A DNA stretch of 64,000 bases. Source: Propionibacteriaceae bacterium. Lineage in GTDB: Bacteria; Actinomycetota; Actinomycetes; Propionibacteriales; Propionibacteriaceae. Under the pieces are notes generated by a model, which ran no database searches, had not been told where the DNA came from, and was given only the letters and a program-made list of their open reading frames with translations. A program made the position numbers and the translations under genes. Shown piece after piece: positions 9,020 through 20,154 of this stretch (positions are counted from its first letter, which is position 1; each line of letters begins with the position of its first letter). The stretch spans positions 1 to 64,000 of the forward strand of contig JAOPXN010000122.1 in NCBI GenBank assembly GCA_025965155.1, in the 5' to 3' direction.

Positions 9020-9036
9020 GTCGTCGCTACGACGAC
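9020..9036 (+). other. Hairpin in the atpH-atpA gap
   Basis: GTCGTCG at 9020-9026 and CGACGAC at 9030-9036 are perfect inverted repeats around a three-base CTA loop. This is a tight seven-base-pair stem in the only sizeable gap of the atp operon. It has no T-run, so it is unlikely to stop transcription fully. An mRNA processing or stability element that adjusts the subunit ratio is more plausible (inference). Confidence 0.4.
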
Positions 9037-9088
9037 TGAAACTGACGTTCTACCCACTGATTGAGATACGAGAGCAGGGAGCAAGGCG

Positions 9089-10723
<1,635 letters not shown>

Positions 10724-10760
10724 TCTGTCCATGCCAGCTAGCAGGAGCGGAGTGAGTTAA

Positions 10761-11672
10761 ATGCCCGCAAGTTTGCGCGAACTCCGGCAGCGGAAAACGA
10801 CGGTCTCTACGACCAAAAAGATCACCCGCGCCATGGAGCTCATCGCTGCGTCCCGGATCATCAAGGCGCAGCACCGAGCCCAGTCAGCGGCGCCCTATGC
10901 ACGGGAGCTGACTCGCGCGGTGTCCGCAGTGGCGACGTTCTCCAACGTCGATCACCCGCTGACCACGGAGAAGCCCAACCCGAGCCGGGCGGCGGTGCTT
11001 CTGATCACCTCCGACCGCGGTCTCGCCGGTGCCTACTCCTCGTCGGTGATCAAGGAAGGGGAGCAGCTGACCCAGCTGCTGCACAGCGAGGGCAAGGAGG
11101 TTCGCCCGTACCTGGCCGGACGGAAGGCGGCTGCCTTCTACGGCTTCCGACGCCGCGACGTGGCTGCGGCCTGGGACGGTTTCTCCGACTCGCCCAGCTA
11201 CGCCAACGCTCGGGAGATTGCCGACGCCCTGATCGAAGCCTTCCTGACCCCGACCGAAGAGGGCGGCGTGGACGAGATTCACGTCGTCTACACCCGCTTC
11301 GTCTCGATGCTGACCCAGAAGCCGGAGATCATCCGGCTGCTGCCGCTCGAGGTGGTCGAGGGTGAGGAGGCGCCGGACGACGAGGAGCTGCTGCCGCTGT
11401 ATGAGTTCGAGCCGGACGCGGAGACGGTGCTGGACGAGCTGCTGCCGCTGTACGTGGCCAGCCGGATCCAGTACTGCCTGCTGCAGTCCGCGGCCTCAGA
11501 GCTCGCCAGCCGGCAGAAGGCGATGAAGTCGGCAACTGACAACGCCCAAACACTGATCGAACGACTGACCCGGGAGGCCAACCAGGCCCGGCAGGCGGAG
11601 ATCACACAGGAAATCAGCGAAATCGTCGGTGGCGCCAGCGCGCTGGCCGAGGCAACCGCCCAGAACGACTAG
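10761..11672 (+). CDS. atpG: F1Fo ATP synthase subunit gamma
   Basis: The central rotor shaft that drives conformational change in the alpha-beta ring. The 303 residues begin with the conserved N-terminal helix [29 protein letters not shown] and end with the partner helix [18 protein letters not shown] followed by [13 protein letters not shown], which together form the antiparallel coiled coil. The central alpha/beta domain carries [16 protein letters not shown]. An acidic insert around residues 195-230 ([21 protein letters not shown]) resembles the extra gamma loop found in actinobacterial enzymes, which in mycobacteria helps prevent ATP hydrolysis. The role here is inferred. Confidence 0.96.
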   Translation: MPASLRELRQRKTTVSTTKKITRAMELIAASRIIKAQHRAQSAAPYARELTRAVSAVATFSNVDHPLTTEKPNPSRAAVLLITSDRGLAGAYSSSVIKEGEQLTQLLHSEGKEVRPYLAGRKAAAFYGFRRRDVAAAWDGFSDSPSYANAREIADALIEAFLTPTEEGGVDEIHVVYTRFVSMLTQKPEIIRLLPLEVVEGEEAPDDEELLPLYEFEPDAETVLDELLPLYVASRIQYCLLQSAASELASRQKAMKSATDNAQTLIERLTREANQARQAEITQEISEIVGGASALAEATAQND

Positions 11673-11689
11673 GCGCCGAGAGTGAGTGA

Positions 11690-13153
<1,464 letters not shown>

Positions 13154-13183
13154 TGGCTCAGCCACGCATGGAAGGGAGCAGCA

Positions 13184-13585
13184 ATGGCTGAGCCCATGCA
13201 GGTCGAGGTGGTCTCGGCCGACCAGGTTGTCTGGTCGGGAGAGTCCACCAACATCATCGCCAAGACGGTGGAGGGCGACATCGGCATCTTGGCCGGTCAC
13301 TCGCCGGTCCTGGCCGTGCTGGTTCCCAGCGCTGTCGAGATCGTGACACCAGATGGTGTTCGCGAGATCGTCGCGGTCGATGGTGGGTTCATGTCGGTGG
13401 CGCAGGGAAGAGTGTCCATCCTCAGTGAGTACGCTCGGATGGCGGGCGAGATCAGCCTGTCGGCAGCAGAGCGGGAGCTGGCGGAGGCTCAGGCGCGGTT
13501 GGATGCAGGCGAGGACGACGACGAGACTCGCCAGCATTTTGTCCGGGCCAGTGCGCAGGTGAAGGCGGCTCAGAAGGCGGGCTAG
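13184..13585 (+). CDS. atpC: F1Fo ATP synthase subunit epsilon
   Basis: The epsilon subunit links gamma to the c-ring and can inhibit ATP hydrolysis. The 133 residues show the N-terminal beta-sandwich (MQVEVVSADQVVWSGES, GDIGILAGHSPVLAVL) and a C-terminal helical hairpin (ISLSAAERELAEAQARLD then ETRQHFVRASAQVKAAQ). The start at 13184 follows AGGGAGCAGC. It is the last structural gene of the atp operon, with the DUF2550 gene 45 bases further on in the same direction. Confidence 0.95.
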   Translation: MAEPMQVEVVSADQVVWSGESTNIIAKTVEGDIGILAGHSPVLAVLVPSAVEIVTPDGVREIVAVDGGFMSVAQGRVSILSEYARMAGEISLSAAERELAEAQARLDAGEDDDETRQHFVRASAQVKAAQKAG

Positions 13586-13629
13586 TACCCGGCCTCAGCC
13601 ATCCGAAGACACAAGGGGACGCGCATTAC

Positions 13630-14070
13630 ATGGAGGGCTGGGAGGGCGTCGCGGGGATCGTCGTGCTCTGCGCCGTTGTGCTGGTCCTGCCGTTCGTACT
13701 GCTGGCCACTCGTCGTCGGTGGCTGGCCCGGCAGGGCGGGACGTTCGAGTGCAGCCTGCGGCTGCGCTCCACCACCCCAGGCGCGGGGTGGGTGCTGGGT
13801 GTCGGACGATACAACGAGGAGAATCTGGAGTGGTTCAGATTCTTCTCGTTCTCGTTAAAGCCCCGCCGCTCCTTCGTGCGGACCGCGGTGTCGGTGTCGG
13901 AGATCCGCGAACCGGACCCGGTCGAGGCTGTCTCGCTCTACGCCGGTCAGGTGATCGTGCGACTCCATGGCACGACCAGCACAGGGGAGTGGCAGCTAGC
14001 CATGGAACCCGACTCGCTGACAGGCATGCTCAGCTGGCTTGAGGCGGCGCCGCCGGGCGCCAAATACTGA
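13630..14070 (+). CDS. DUF2550 family single-pass membrane protein
   Basis: A 146-residue protein with one N-terminal membrane helix (GVAGIVVLCAVVLVLPFVLLATRRR) and a cytoplasmic domain of beta character. The segments GTFECSLRLR, GWVLGVGRYNEENLEWFRFFS and WQLAMEPDSLTGMLSWLEAAP match the DUF2550 family, which sits directly after atpC in many Actinobacteria (Rv1312 in M. tuberculosis). No molecular function is known. Constant linkage to the ATP synthase suggests a role near that complex, but this is inference. The ATG at 13630 is the only reasonable start. Confidence 0.85.
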   Translation: MEGWEGVAGIVVLCAVVLVLPFVLLATRRRWLARQGGTFECSLRLRSTTPGAGWVLGVGRYNEENLEWFRFFSFSLKPRRSFVRTAVSVSEIREPDPVEAVSLYAGQVIVRLHGTTSTGEWQLAMEPDSLTGMLSWLEAAPPGAKY

Positions 14071-14145
14071 GCCCAAAGGTCAGGTACTGAACCAGGCATG
14101 CTGCGGGCGCCGGTCCGCCGCGGCCGAGCCGGCGCCGGCTTCGCC

Positions 14146-14167
14146 GACCCCGACGCCAGCTGGGGTC
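14146..14167. terminator. Possible bidirectional terminator between convergent genes
   Basis: GACCCC at 14146-14151 pairs with GGGGTC at 14162-14167 around a ten-base loop. It lies where the plus-strand DUF2550 gene meets the minus-strand small gene whose stop codon starts at 14166. It is preceded by a GC-rich stretch with more self-complementarity (GCCGGCGCCGGC). No T-run follows, so the call is tentative. Confidence 0.3.
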
Positions 14168-14405
14168 AGAGCTTATGGAGCTTGAGATAGGGAGCCTTCA
14201 CCCGCATCACGCCGGCCGAGGTACGAAAGTCCACGGTCACGGCGCTATCGCCTTCCAGACCCACAATCCGGCCCAAGCCGTAGCGGTCGTGACTGACGAG
14301 ATCGTCGACGGCGAATTCTTTTCGCGGAGCCGCAGCGGCTGGCTTGAAGGGGCTGTTGGCAAGGGGGCGCCGGGATCCGGCAGGAGGAGTCACGCTTCCG
14401 ATCAT
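14166..14405 (-). CDS. Small conserved actinobacterial protein of unknown function
   Basis: I do not know a function. From the ATG at 14405 the product has 79 residues. The first 30 are Pro/Ala/Arg-rich. The last 50 form a compact beta-rich unit (EFAVDDLVSHDRYGLGRIVGLEGDSAVTVDF then VMRVKAPYLKLHKL), which resembles the Tudor/SH3-like barrel of CarD-type RNA-polymerase-binding domains: HDRYGLGRI compares with the HPxHGxGxI pattern of CarD. The frame stays open upstream to 14567, but that part is low-complexity and contains a palindrome, so the shorter start is favoured. It is transcribed away from the desaturase gene. Confidence 0.6.
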   Translation of the reverse strand: MIGSVTPPAGSRRPLANSPFKPAAAAPRKEFAVDDLVSHDRYGLGRIVGLEGDSAVTVDFRTSAGVMRVKAPYLKLHKL

Positions 14406-14418
14406 CCTCTTCAAGCTG

Positions 14419-14444
14419 CCCGGAGCCAAGTTCAAGGCTCCGGG
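14419..14444. promoter_or_regulatory. Perfect 9-bp inverted repeat between divergent genes
   Basis: CCCGGAGCC at 14419-14427 and GGCTCCGGG at 14436-14444 are exact reverse complements separated by AAGTTCAA. The element lies just upstream of the minus-strand small gene (ATG at 14405) and about 170 bases before the desaturase. It could be an operator for either gene or a hairpin in the mRNA leader of the minus gene. A TAGACT at 14534-14539 is a candidate -10 for the desaturase. Confidence 0.4.
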
Positions 14445-14611
14445 CGGGGGGAGCGGCCTCGTCGAGGTGCCGATCCGGACTCGATGGAGACCGGCTGCTC
14501 GCCGCCTGGGGAGGACTCCTGTCCGGAGCCGGGTAGACTGGGCGGCAGCTGGCACACCTTCGTGCACCTCGCGATCGTGGCTCGGTCGAAACCGGATCGA
14601 AAGTTGCGCCT

Positions 14612-15691
14612 ATGCCGACCACAACGCTGGCTCCTCCCGCCGCACCGCACAGTCAGCGGCCGACGAGTGACTTCTCCACCCTGCTGAACGAGGTCCGTGA
14701 CGCCGGGCTGATGGGCCGGCGCAGGTCGTACTACCTGGTGAAGATGGCGGTGACCCTGGTTGTGGTCGGGCTCGCCTGGGCCTGCGTGGTGGTCTTCGGG
14801 CACGGCTGGTACCAGCTGGGTGCGGCTGCCGTACTGGGCATTGCGGTGACCCAGCTCGCCTTCATCGGCCATGAGGCGGCACATCGCCAGATCTTCGCCT
14901 CCGGCCGCGCGAACGACTGGCTGGGCATGGTGATCTCCAACCTCGCCGTTGGCCTGAGCTTCTCCTGGTGGCTCAACAAGCACAACCGTCATCATGGCAA
15001 CCCGAACACCATCGGCAAGGACCCGGACCTGCTCGACCCGGTGATCGCCTTCACGGCGGACCAGGCCGCCGAGCGTTCTGGCGTGATCGGCTGGATCAAC
15101 CGGCGCCAGGGATATCTGTTCTTCCCGCTGCTGACGCTGGAAGGCATCAACCTCTACCGGGACGCCATCAAGACCGTGCTGGGCCGGCGACCGGTGAAGA
15201 GACGTGGGCTGGAGATTGCGATGCTCTCGGTCCGTCTCCTCGGCGGCACCGCTGTGCCGTTTCTGCTGCTGCCGCCCGGCATGGCGGCCGCTTTCCTCGG
15301 TGTGTTCCTGGCCGTCTTCGGCGTCTACATGGGCTCGTCGTTCGCGCCGAACCACAAGGGAATGCCGTTGATCGAGGAACAGTCCTCGATCAACTTCCTG
15401 AACCGCCAGATCCTCACCTCCCGAAACATCCGCAGCAACCCGGTGATCGACTGGATGATGGGCGGCCTGAACTTCCAGATCGAACACCATCTCTTTCCCA
15501 GCATGCCTCGTCCGCACCTGAAGGCGGCACAGCGGCTGGTTCGGGACTACTGCGTGAACCGCGGCATTCCCTACACCGAGGTCGGGCTGTTCCGCTCGTA
15601 CGGCATCGTCGTGCAGTACCTCAACCGGGTCGGCCTAGGGCAGCGCGACCCCTTCGACTGCCCGCTGGCCGCCAGTATCCGGCCTCGCTGA
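14612..15691 (+). CDS. Membrane fatty acid desaturase (acyl-CoA/acyl-lipid type)
   Basis: A di-iron membrane desaturase that introduces a double bond into a fatty acyl chain. The 359 residues have four main membrane helices and the three histidine boxes that bind the iron pair: HEAAH (near residue 90), HNRHH (near 128) and IEHHLFP (near 294). The spacing and the last box fit the front-end/linoleoyl-CoA desaturase-like group, which includes mycobacterial DesA3. No ferredoxin reductase or cytochrome b5 domain is fused or adjacent, so the electron donor must be elsewhere. It is a single-gene unit that diverges from the small CarD-like gene. Confidence 0.88.
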   Translation: MPTTTLAPPAAPHSQRPTSDFSTLLNEVRDAGLMGRRRSYYLVKMAVTLVVVGLAWACVVVFGHGWYQLGAAAVLGIAVTQLAFIGHEAAHRQIFASGRANDWLGMVISNLAVGLSFSWWLNKHNRHHGNPNTIGKDPDLLDPVIAFTADQAAERSGVIGWINRRQGYLFFPLLTLEGINLYRDAIKTVLGRRPVKRRGLEIAMLSVRLLGGTAVPFLLLPPGMAAAFLGVFLAVFGVYMGSSFAPNHKGMPLIEEQSSINFLNRQILTSRNIRSNPVIDWMMGGLNFQIEHHLFPSMPRPHLKAAQRLVRDYCVNRGIPYTEVGLFRSYGIVVQYLNRVGLGQRDPFDCPLAASIRPR

Positions 15692-15711
15692 GAACCGCTC
15701 CTGCGCGCCGC

Positions 15712-16470
15712 TCAGCTGTGCAGTGCCTGAATGGCCTTCATCTGGACCAGCAGGGACTGGGTGAGCTGCTGAGAGGCAGTGGGGTCGTAGGCGCCGCGGG
15801 CGTAGTCGTAGCGGTACTGCCAGGTCACCGTGTTGTTGAGCTGGAACACCTGGGTGGCGAACCGGCCACGGTCGCGTGGGTTCTGGCTGACATAGGCCAG
15901 CTGGGGTGGCGAACCCCGGTCGGCTGCGGTCGCAAGCTGTCGAAGCCGCACCGGCTGCCGGTTGACCATGACCGAGCCCGCTGAGATGCAGCCGGGCAGG
16001 GCGTCGCTGAGGCTGCGGTACTCCCGCTCGGCAGTCTTGGTATCGGCATACCGGTAGGTGAAGAGCGAGATGCTGACCGGGCCTTCGTTGAGCCAGTAGG
16101 TGGACACTCCGTCGATCGCCGCGGCCGGGAACGCGTTGCCCTCCGTCTGGGCGAACAGGACGGTGCAGCTGGCCGGGGACACGGTAAGCCTGGACGGGTG
16201 GGTGTTGGTCCGGTCCAGGGTCGATACCTCGTTCTGCCCGTCGGAGCGGACCATGCCCGCGTACACGCCGCTGAGATCCTCGGCGGTGAAGTCCGCGGGG
16301 CGCGCCGGGAGCAGTCGCCATACCCCCAGGCCCGCCAGGACCACCCCCAGCACCACCCCGACCAAGGCCGACGTCCGCCGTCGGTTCGGCGTAGGCGCCT
16401 TCGGTCCGAAGGACAGTACCTCCGGTTCGACCGGCGGCTCAGGCCGGATCTGCGCACCGGTGGAGGGCAT
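15712..16470 (-). CDS. Membrane-anchored protein with PknH-like ectodomain (paralogue 1)
   Basis: A 252-residue protein with a cytoplasmic Pro-rich N-terminus, one membrane helix (TSALVGVVLGVVLAGLGVWRLL, about residues 35-57) and an extracellular domain of about 190 residues. Two cysteines, in PASCTVLF and LPGCISA, are placed as in the neighbouring paralogue and could form a disulfide. The fold resembles the PknH-like sensor domain found in mycobacterial lipoproteins and kinases; this is a tentative match. The ATG at 16470 is preferred, with TAGACT five bases upstream. It ends convergently with the desaturase, 20 bases apart. The ligand is unknown. Confidence 0.6.
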   Translation of the reverse strand: MPSTGAQIRPEPPVEPEVLSFGPKAPTPNRRRTSALVGVVLGVVLAGLGVWRLLPARPADFTAEDLSGVYAGMVRSDGQNEVSTLDRTNTHPSRLTVSPASCTVLFAQTEGNAFPAAAIDGVSTYWLNEGPVSISLFTYRYADTKTAEREYRSLSDALPGCISAGSVMVNRQPVRLRQLATAADRGSPPQLAYVSQNPRDRGRFATQVFQLNNTVTWQYRYDYARGAYDPTASQQLTQSLLVQMKAIQALHS

Positions 16471-16540
16471 GGGTGAGTCTAACCTTGGTGCCGCCTCTGG
16501 TGGTGTCTTCGGCAGAGCCCCGCCCGGGACTTCTGGTAGC

Positions 16541-17302
16541 TCACCAGCCGCGCGCCACCGACCGCATCCGGGACAGCAGGGCATCCGCGGCGGCATCGGC
16601 GTCCTGACCGGTGACCGCCGTGCCGCGTTCAGCGTTGCGGGTCTGCCAGGAGACCGTGTTGCCGAACCGGAGTCCGGTCAGCGTGGAAATCTGGTCGTAG
16701 CCCACTGACGCGGTGCTGATCAGGTAGTGCACGCGGTCGCCGCCGAGCCTGCTTGTCTGAGGTGCTGCGCCGCTGATCGTGATCACTACGGTGCCGTACT
16801 GCAGCGGCAGGGTGACCTGCTGACAACCGTCCAGGTTGGCGACACTGGCGTCGAACGCGGCACGGGCCGCATCCTGGGTGCGGAACCGGGCGGTGGAGGA
16901 CACGCCCCAGCGCTCGTCCGAGGCTGATCCGAACTGGGCGAGATATCCGTCGCTAGCCCCGGCTGGCAGGTAGTTGAACAGCGCCGACGCCGAGTTCTGA
17001 CAGCTGGTCGACCGGAGCTGTGCGACCGTACCGGAGGTCTGGGCCGGCCGCACCGACATCGGTACCGGCGGATCCCAGGCCACGCCGATCTCCGGCGGTG
17101 GGTCGTACAGCATCCGCACCTGGCCGTTGCTGAACGTCGGCGAGACCGCCTGTCGCAGCAACCACCCGGCCACGGCGCAGAGCAGCAGGGCTCCCACCAC
17201 TGCACCTAAACGGCCGAGCCTACGATGGCTGCGACGCGACGGTGGCGGGCCGAAGGACAGCTCGTCCAGCAGCGGGTCCGCTGGTCGACCCGGCTCAGCC
17301 AT
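16541..17302 (-). CDS. Membrane-anchored protein with PknH-like ectodomain (paralogue 2)
   Basis: A 253-residue paralogue of the preceding protein. Both share a short cytoplasmic motif (LDELSFGPPP here, EVLSFGPKAP there), an arginine-rich stop, one membrane helix (AVVGALLLCAVAGWLL) and an ectodomain with two conserved cysteines (STSCQNS and LDGCQQV). The C-terminal part (YDQISTLTGLRFGNTVSWQTRNAERG) parallels the end of the partner (QVFQLNNTVTWQYRYDYARG). The two genes lie 70 bases apart in one direction and look like a tandem duplication. A TACGCT lies six bases before the ATG at 17302, so the mRNA may be leaderless. Function is unknown. Confidence 0.62.
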   Translation of the reverse strand: MAEPGRPADPLLDELSFGPPPSRRSHRRLGRLGAVVGALLLCAVAGWLLRQAVSPTFSNGQVRMLYDPPPEIGVAWDPPVPMSVRPAQTSGTVAQLRSTSCQNSASALFNYLPAGASDGYLAQFGSASDERWGVSSTARFRTQDAARAAFDASVANLDGCQQVTLPLQYGTVVITISGAAPQTSRLGGDRVHYLISTASVGYDQISTLTGLRFGNTVSWQTRNAERGTAVTGQDADAAADALLSRMRSVARGW

Positions 17303-17308
17303 GATCGG

Positions 17309-17314
17309 AGCGTA
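17309..17314 (-). promoter_or_regulatory. Leaderless-type -10 element for gene starting at 17302
   Basis: On the minus strand TACGCT is followed by six bases and then the ATG at 17302. Transcription would therefore start at, or within one base of, the start codon. No -35 was recognised. Confidence 0.45.
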
Positions 17315-17374
17315 CCAAGGGACCCCCCGGTCCGACCCCCGCGCAGGCCGGCGTCCACCGCCCGCGAAGGCCCG

Positions 17375-18436
17375 TCAGTCTTTGGTGGCGAACGCTGCGT
17401 CGAAGGCGGCCGTCGGGGGAGTGATGCCGTTCAGCTTCCGGACGAACTCCAGCGCCTCCGGTGCACCATCCAGGCGGTCCATGCCGGCGTCCTCCCACTC
17501 GATCGAGATGGCCCCGTCGTAGCCGATGGAGTTGAGCATCCGGAAGATGTCCTCCCACTCGGTGTCGCCGCGGCCGGTGGAGATGAAGTCCCAACCGCGC
17601 CGGGGGTCGGCCCACGGGAGGTGCGAGGACAGCCGGCCGTTACGGCCGTTGACCATGCGCACTTTGGTGTCCTTGCAGTCCACGTGCAGGATCTTGTCCT
17701 TGAAGTCCCACAGGAAGCCTACGTAGTCGAGGCCCTGCCAGACCATGTGGGACGGGTCGAAGTTGAGCCCGAAGGCGTCCCGGTGCCCGATGGCGTCCAA
17801 GGTGGCGACCGTGGTCCAGTAGTCGTACGCGATCTCAGACGGGTGCACCTCGTGGGCGAACTTGACCCCGACCTCGTCGAAGACGTCCAATATCGGGTTC
17901 CAGCGGTCGGCGAAGTCGGCGTAGCCGGCCTGGATGACGTCGTCGGAGACCGGTGGGAACATCGCCACGTAGTGCCAGATGGAGGACCCGGTGAAACCGA
18001 CCACGGTGTCGACACCGAAGGCGCGGGCGGCCCGCGCGGTGGTCTTCATCTCCTCAGCCGCCCGCTGTCGTACTCCTTCGGGATTGCCGTCGCCCCAGAC
18101 CCGCGGGTTCACCATGTTCTTGTGCCGATCGTCGATCAGGTCGCAGACCGCCTGACCGTTCAGGTGGTTCGAGATGGCCCAGCACCCCAGCCCGTACTTA
18201 GCCAGGGTGTCTCTCTTGGCCTGCACGTAGGACTCGTCCTCGGCAGCCTTCGCTACGTCGAAATGGTCGCCCCAGCAGGCAATCTCCAACCCGTCGTAGC
18301 CCCATCCTGAGGCAAGCTTGCACACCTCCTCGAAACCTAGATCGGCCCATTGGCCGGTGAAGAGCGTCACCGGCCGATCCTGCTTCGGCTGAGCGCTGCC
18401 AGTGGCCTCTGCGAGGGTACGAGCTCCGTCGGTCAT
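17375..18436 (-). CDS. Sugar phosphate isomerase/epimerase family protein (xylose isomerase-like TIM barrel)
   Basis: A 353-residue TIM-barrel protein. Metal-binding and catalytic residues typical of the family are visible: a glutamate in [24 protein letters not shown] and HVDCKDTK in the middle, and the late glutamate in [10 protein letters not shown]. Members isomerise or epimerise sugars or inositol derivatives; the substrate cannot be read from the sequence. The ATG at 18436 has a strong AGGAGAAGG site. It overlaps the end of the adenosyltransferase gene by four bases, so the two are translated together, which is unusual company for a sugar isomerase. Confidence 0.82.
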   Translation of the reverse strand: MTDGARTLAEATGSAQPKQDRPVTLFTGQWADLGFEEVCKLASGWGYDGLEIACWGDHFDVAKAAEDESYVQAKRDTLAKYGLGCWAISNHLNGQAVCDLIDDRHKNMVNPRVWGDGNPEGVRQRAAEEMKTTARAARAFGVDTVVGFTGSSIWHYVAMFPPVSDDVIQAGYADFADRWNPILDVFDEVGVKFAHEVHPSEIAYDYWTTVATLDAIGHRDAFGLNFDPSHMVWQGLDYVGFLWDFKDKILHVDCKDTKVRMVNGRNGRLSSHLPWADPRRGWDFISTGRGDTEWEDIFRMLNSIGYDGAISIEWEDAGMDRLDGAPEALEFVRKLNGITPPTAAFDAAFATKD

Positions 18437-19086
18437 GCCTTCTCCTGATCTTCGTCTGGTACGGGTCCTTGGTGGACCGACCTGGGATTGCGCTCCCCAC
18501 CCGGCACCCACAACACCTCGCTGGAGGTGCCGTTGACCACCCGGGTGAGGATGAACAGCAGGTCGGACAAGCGGTTCAGATACTTCACGGCTAGCAGGTT
18601 GACCCCACCTGGATGGTCCTCGGCTGCGACCTCGGTGCCGTACTCGGCCACCGCGGCCCAGGCCGAACGCTCCGCCCGGCGGGTGACGGTGCGGGCGATG
18701 TGCAGGTACGCCGCGGCGGGCGTGCCGCCGGGCAGGATGAACGACCGCAGGGCGGGCAGCGGGCCGCCGAAGTCGTCGCACCACTGCTCGAGCCGGTCGA
18801 TGTAGTCCTGCGTGACGCGGAGCGGATCGTACGGCGGGTCGGCGGCCATCGGGTTGCTCAGGTCCGCGCCGAGGTCAAACATCTCGTTCTGGATCCGACC
18901 GAGCACGCTGGCCACCTCGGCCGACATCTCGCCGGTGGCTAGGGCGACTCCGATGGCCGAGTTCGCCTCATCGACGTCGCCGTACGCGAGGACCCGCGGG
19001 TCGGTCTTGCCGGTCACCGACATGTCGGACAACCTGGTCTGACCGCCATCTCCCGTACGGGTGTAGATGCGGGTCAAGTTCACCAT
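18433..19086 (-). CDS. Cob(I)alamin adenosyltransferase, PduO/MMAB type
   Basis: Transfers the adenosyl group of ATP to cob(I)alamin to make coenzyme B12, needed by mutases such as the IcmA encoded at 31984. The 217 residues begin with the ATP-binding motif [10 protein letters not shown], followed by [12 protein letters not shown]; the characteristic RRAERS (residues near 147) and [11 protein letters not shown] motifs complete the active site between subunits of the trimer. The ATG at 19086 is chosen over a TTG two codons earlier because TAGGGT lies exactly six bases upstream, implying a leaderless mRNA. The same gene lies after the atp operon in M. tuberculosis (Rv1314c). Confidence 0.93.
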   Translation of the reverse strand: MVNLTRIYTRTGDGGQTRLSDMSVTGKTDPRVLAYGDVDEANSAIGVALATGEMSAEVASVLGRIQNEMFDLGADLSNPMAADPPYDPLRVTQDYIDRLEQWCDDFGGPLPALRSFILPGGTPAAAYLHIARTVTRRAERSAWAAVAEYGTEVAAEDHPGGVNLLAVKYLNRLSDLLFILTRVVNGTSSEVLWVPGGERNPRSVHQGPVPDEDQEKA

Positions 19087-19092
19087 GATCAA

Positions 19093-19098
19093 ACCCTA
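19093..19098 (-). promoter_or_regulatory. Leaderless-type -10 element for the cobalamin adenosyltransferase gene
   Basis: TAGGGT on the minus strand is followed by six bases (TTGATC) and the ATG at 19086. This matches the TANNNT spacing of leaderless actinobacterial promoters and explains why no ribosome binding site is visible. It also supports 19086 as the true start. Confidence 0.5.
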
Positions 19099-19164
19099 CG
19101 GGGGCGCGGCCGTGGCGCGCGGTCGGGTCCGCGGGATCGCGCAGACCTGTGGCACGCTGGCCGG

Positions 19165-19857
19165 GTGAAGATCACCGTCCCTCAGCTACGTGTCCTGCTG
19201 TGTCTGCTGCTGGTGGGCTTACCCGCGGCCTGTGGCACGGTGCCGTCTGAGGACTCTTCCGGACAGCGCGAGGACTGTGAGTACGTGGCCACCGGGCAAG
19301 CCGCCAAGCCGGTCACCCTGCCGAAGTCGACCGGAGTGCCCGTGACCGGCACCGTCACCTTCGTGCTGAAGACCACCGAGGGCGATGTCGCCATCACCAT
19401 GGACCGGGTGAAGGCCCCGTGTACGGTGAACTCCTTCGAGTCGCTGGCGGCTCAGGGCTACTTCGACAAGACCAGCTGTCATCGACTGGCCGACTCGGGC
19501 ATCTTCGTCCTCCAGTGCGGTGATCCCACCGGGACGGGCACGGGCGGCCCCGGGTACTCGTTCGCGGACGAGACGGACGGCAGCGAGTCCTACACAGCCG
19601 GTGTGGTGGCGATGGCGAACGCGGGCCCGAACACCAACGGCTCCCAGTTCTTCCTGGTCTGGGACGACTCGACTCAGCTGGACGCCATGCCGAACTACAC
19701 CATCTTCGGCCGGATGGACGAGACCTCGCGTGGCATCGTGGCCACCATCGCGCGCGAGGGCCAGGACGGCAGCAACCCCGACGGAACCGGCAAGCCGAAC
19801 AACCCGGCTGAGATCTTCGGTGTGACGAAGATCGCTGAGCGCGACGGAAATGGCTGA
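19165..19857 (+). CDS. Cyclophilin-type peptidyl-prolyl isomerase, lipoprotein
   Basis: A 230-residue secreted foldase. The N-terminal signal peptide ends in the lipobox LPAAC (Cys23), so the protein is likely anchored to the outer face of the membrane. The cyclophilin domain runs from about residue 65. It shows FESLAAQGYFDKTSCHRL, the conserved FVLQCGDPTGTGTGGPGY and the active-site stretch ANAGPNTNGSQFFLV. The usual catalytic arginine segment FHRVI is SCHRLAD here, as in other actinobacterial members. The start is GTG at 19165. It is convergent with the small membrane gene at 19864, only six bases away. Confidence 0.92.
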   Translation: MKITVPQLRVLLCLLLVGLPAACGTVPSEDSSGQREDCEYVATGQAAKPVTLPKSTGVPVTGTVTFVLKTTEGDVAITMDRVKAPCTVNSFESLAAQGYFDKTSCHRLADSGIFVLQCGDPTGTGTGGPGYSFADETDGSESYTAGVVAMANAGPNTNGSQFFLVWDDSTQLDAMPNYTIFGRMDETSRGIVATIAREGQDGSNPDGTGKPNNPAEIFGVTKIAERDGNG

Positions 19858-19863
19858 ACGGCG

Positions 19864-20061
19864 TCAACGGCGCCGCTTCGGGTTCCTGTTCAGCAAGATC
19901 ATCAACCCGATGATGAGTCCCAGCGCCACAATGCCGGCGACCAGCCCGGCCGCGAAACCGTTGCCCTGATCCGGGTACACCCAGCCGTCGGCCCGTCCGG
20001 GCAGACCTCCCTCGAGGGCAGCGGTCACCAGAACACCGATCGTCACCGAGCGCAGATACAT
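19864..20061 (-). CDS. Small membrane protein of unknown function
   Basis: A 65-residue protein I do not recognise. It has a short hydrophobic N-terminus (YLRSVTIGVLVTAALEG) that could be a signal peptide or first membrane segment, a loop with DGWVYPDQGNG, and a strong membrane helix (FAAGLVAGIVALGLIIGLMILL) followed by a positively charged tail (NRNPKRRR). The start at 20061 is supported by a perfect AAGGAGG site five bases upstream. Translation signals of this quality suggest a real, well expressed small gene. Confidence 0.65.
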   Translation of the reverse strand: MYLRSVTIGVLVTAALEGGLPGRADGWVYPDQGNGFAAGLVAGIVALGLIIGLMILLNRNPKRRR

Positions 20062-20154
20062 TGATCCTCCTTCGAGTGCGGCGCCGTTGAAGGGCTCCGG
20101 TGATCTTCGTCGGTTCATCCGGCATTGGATGCATGCGGGCGCGGAGGTCAGCCG

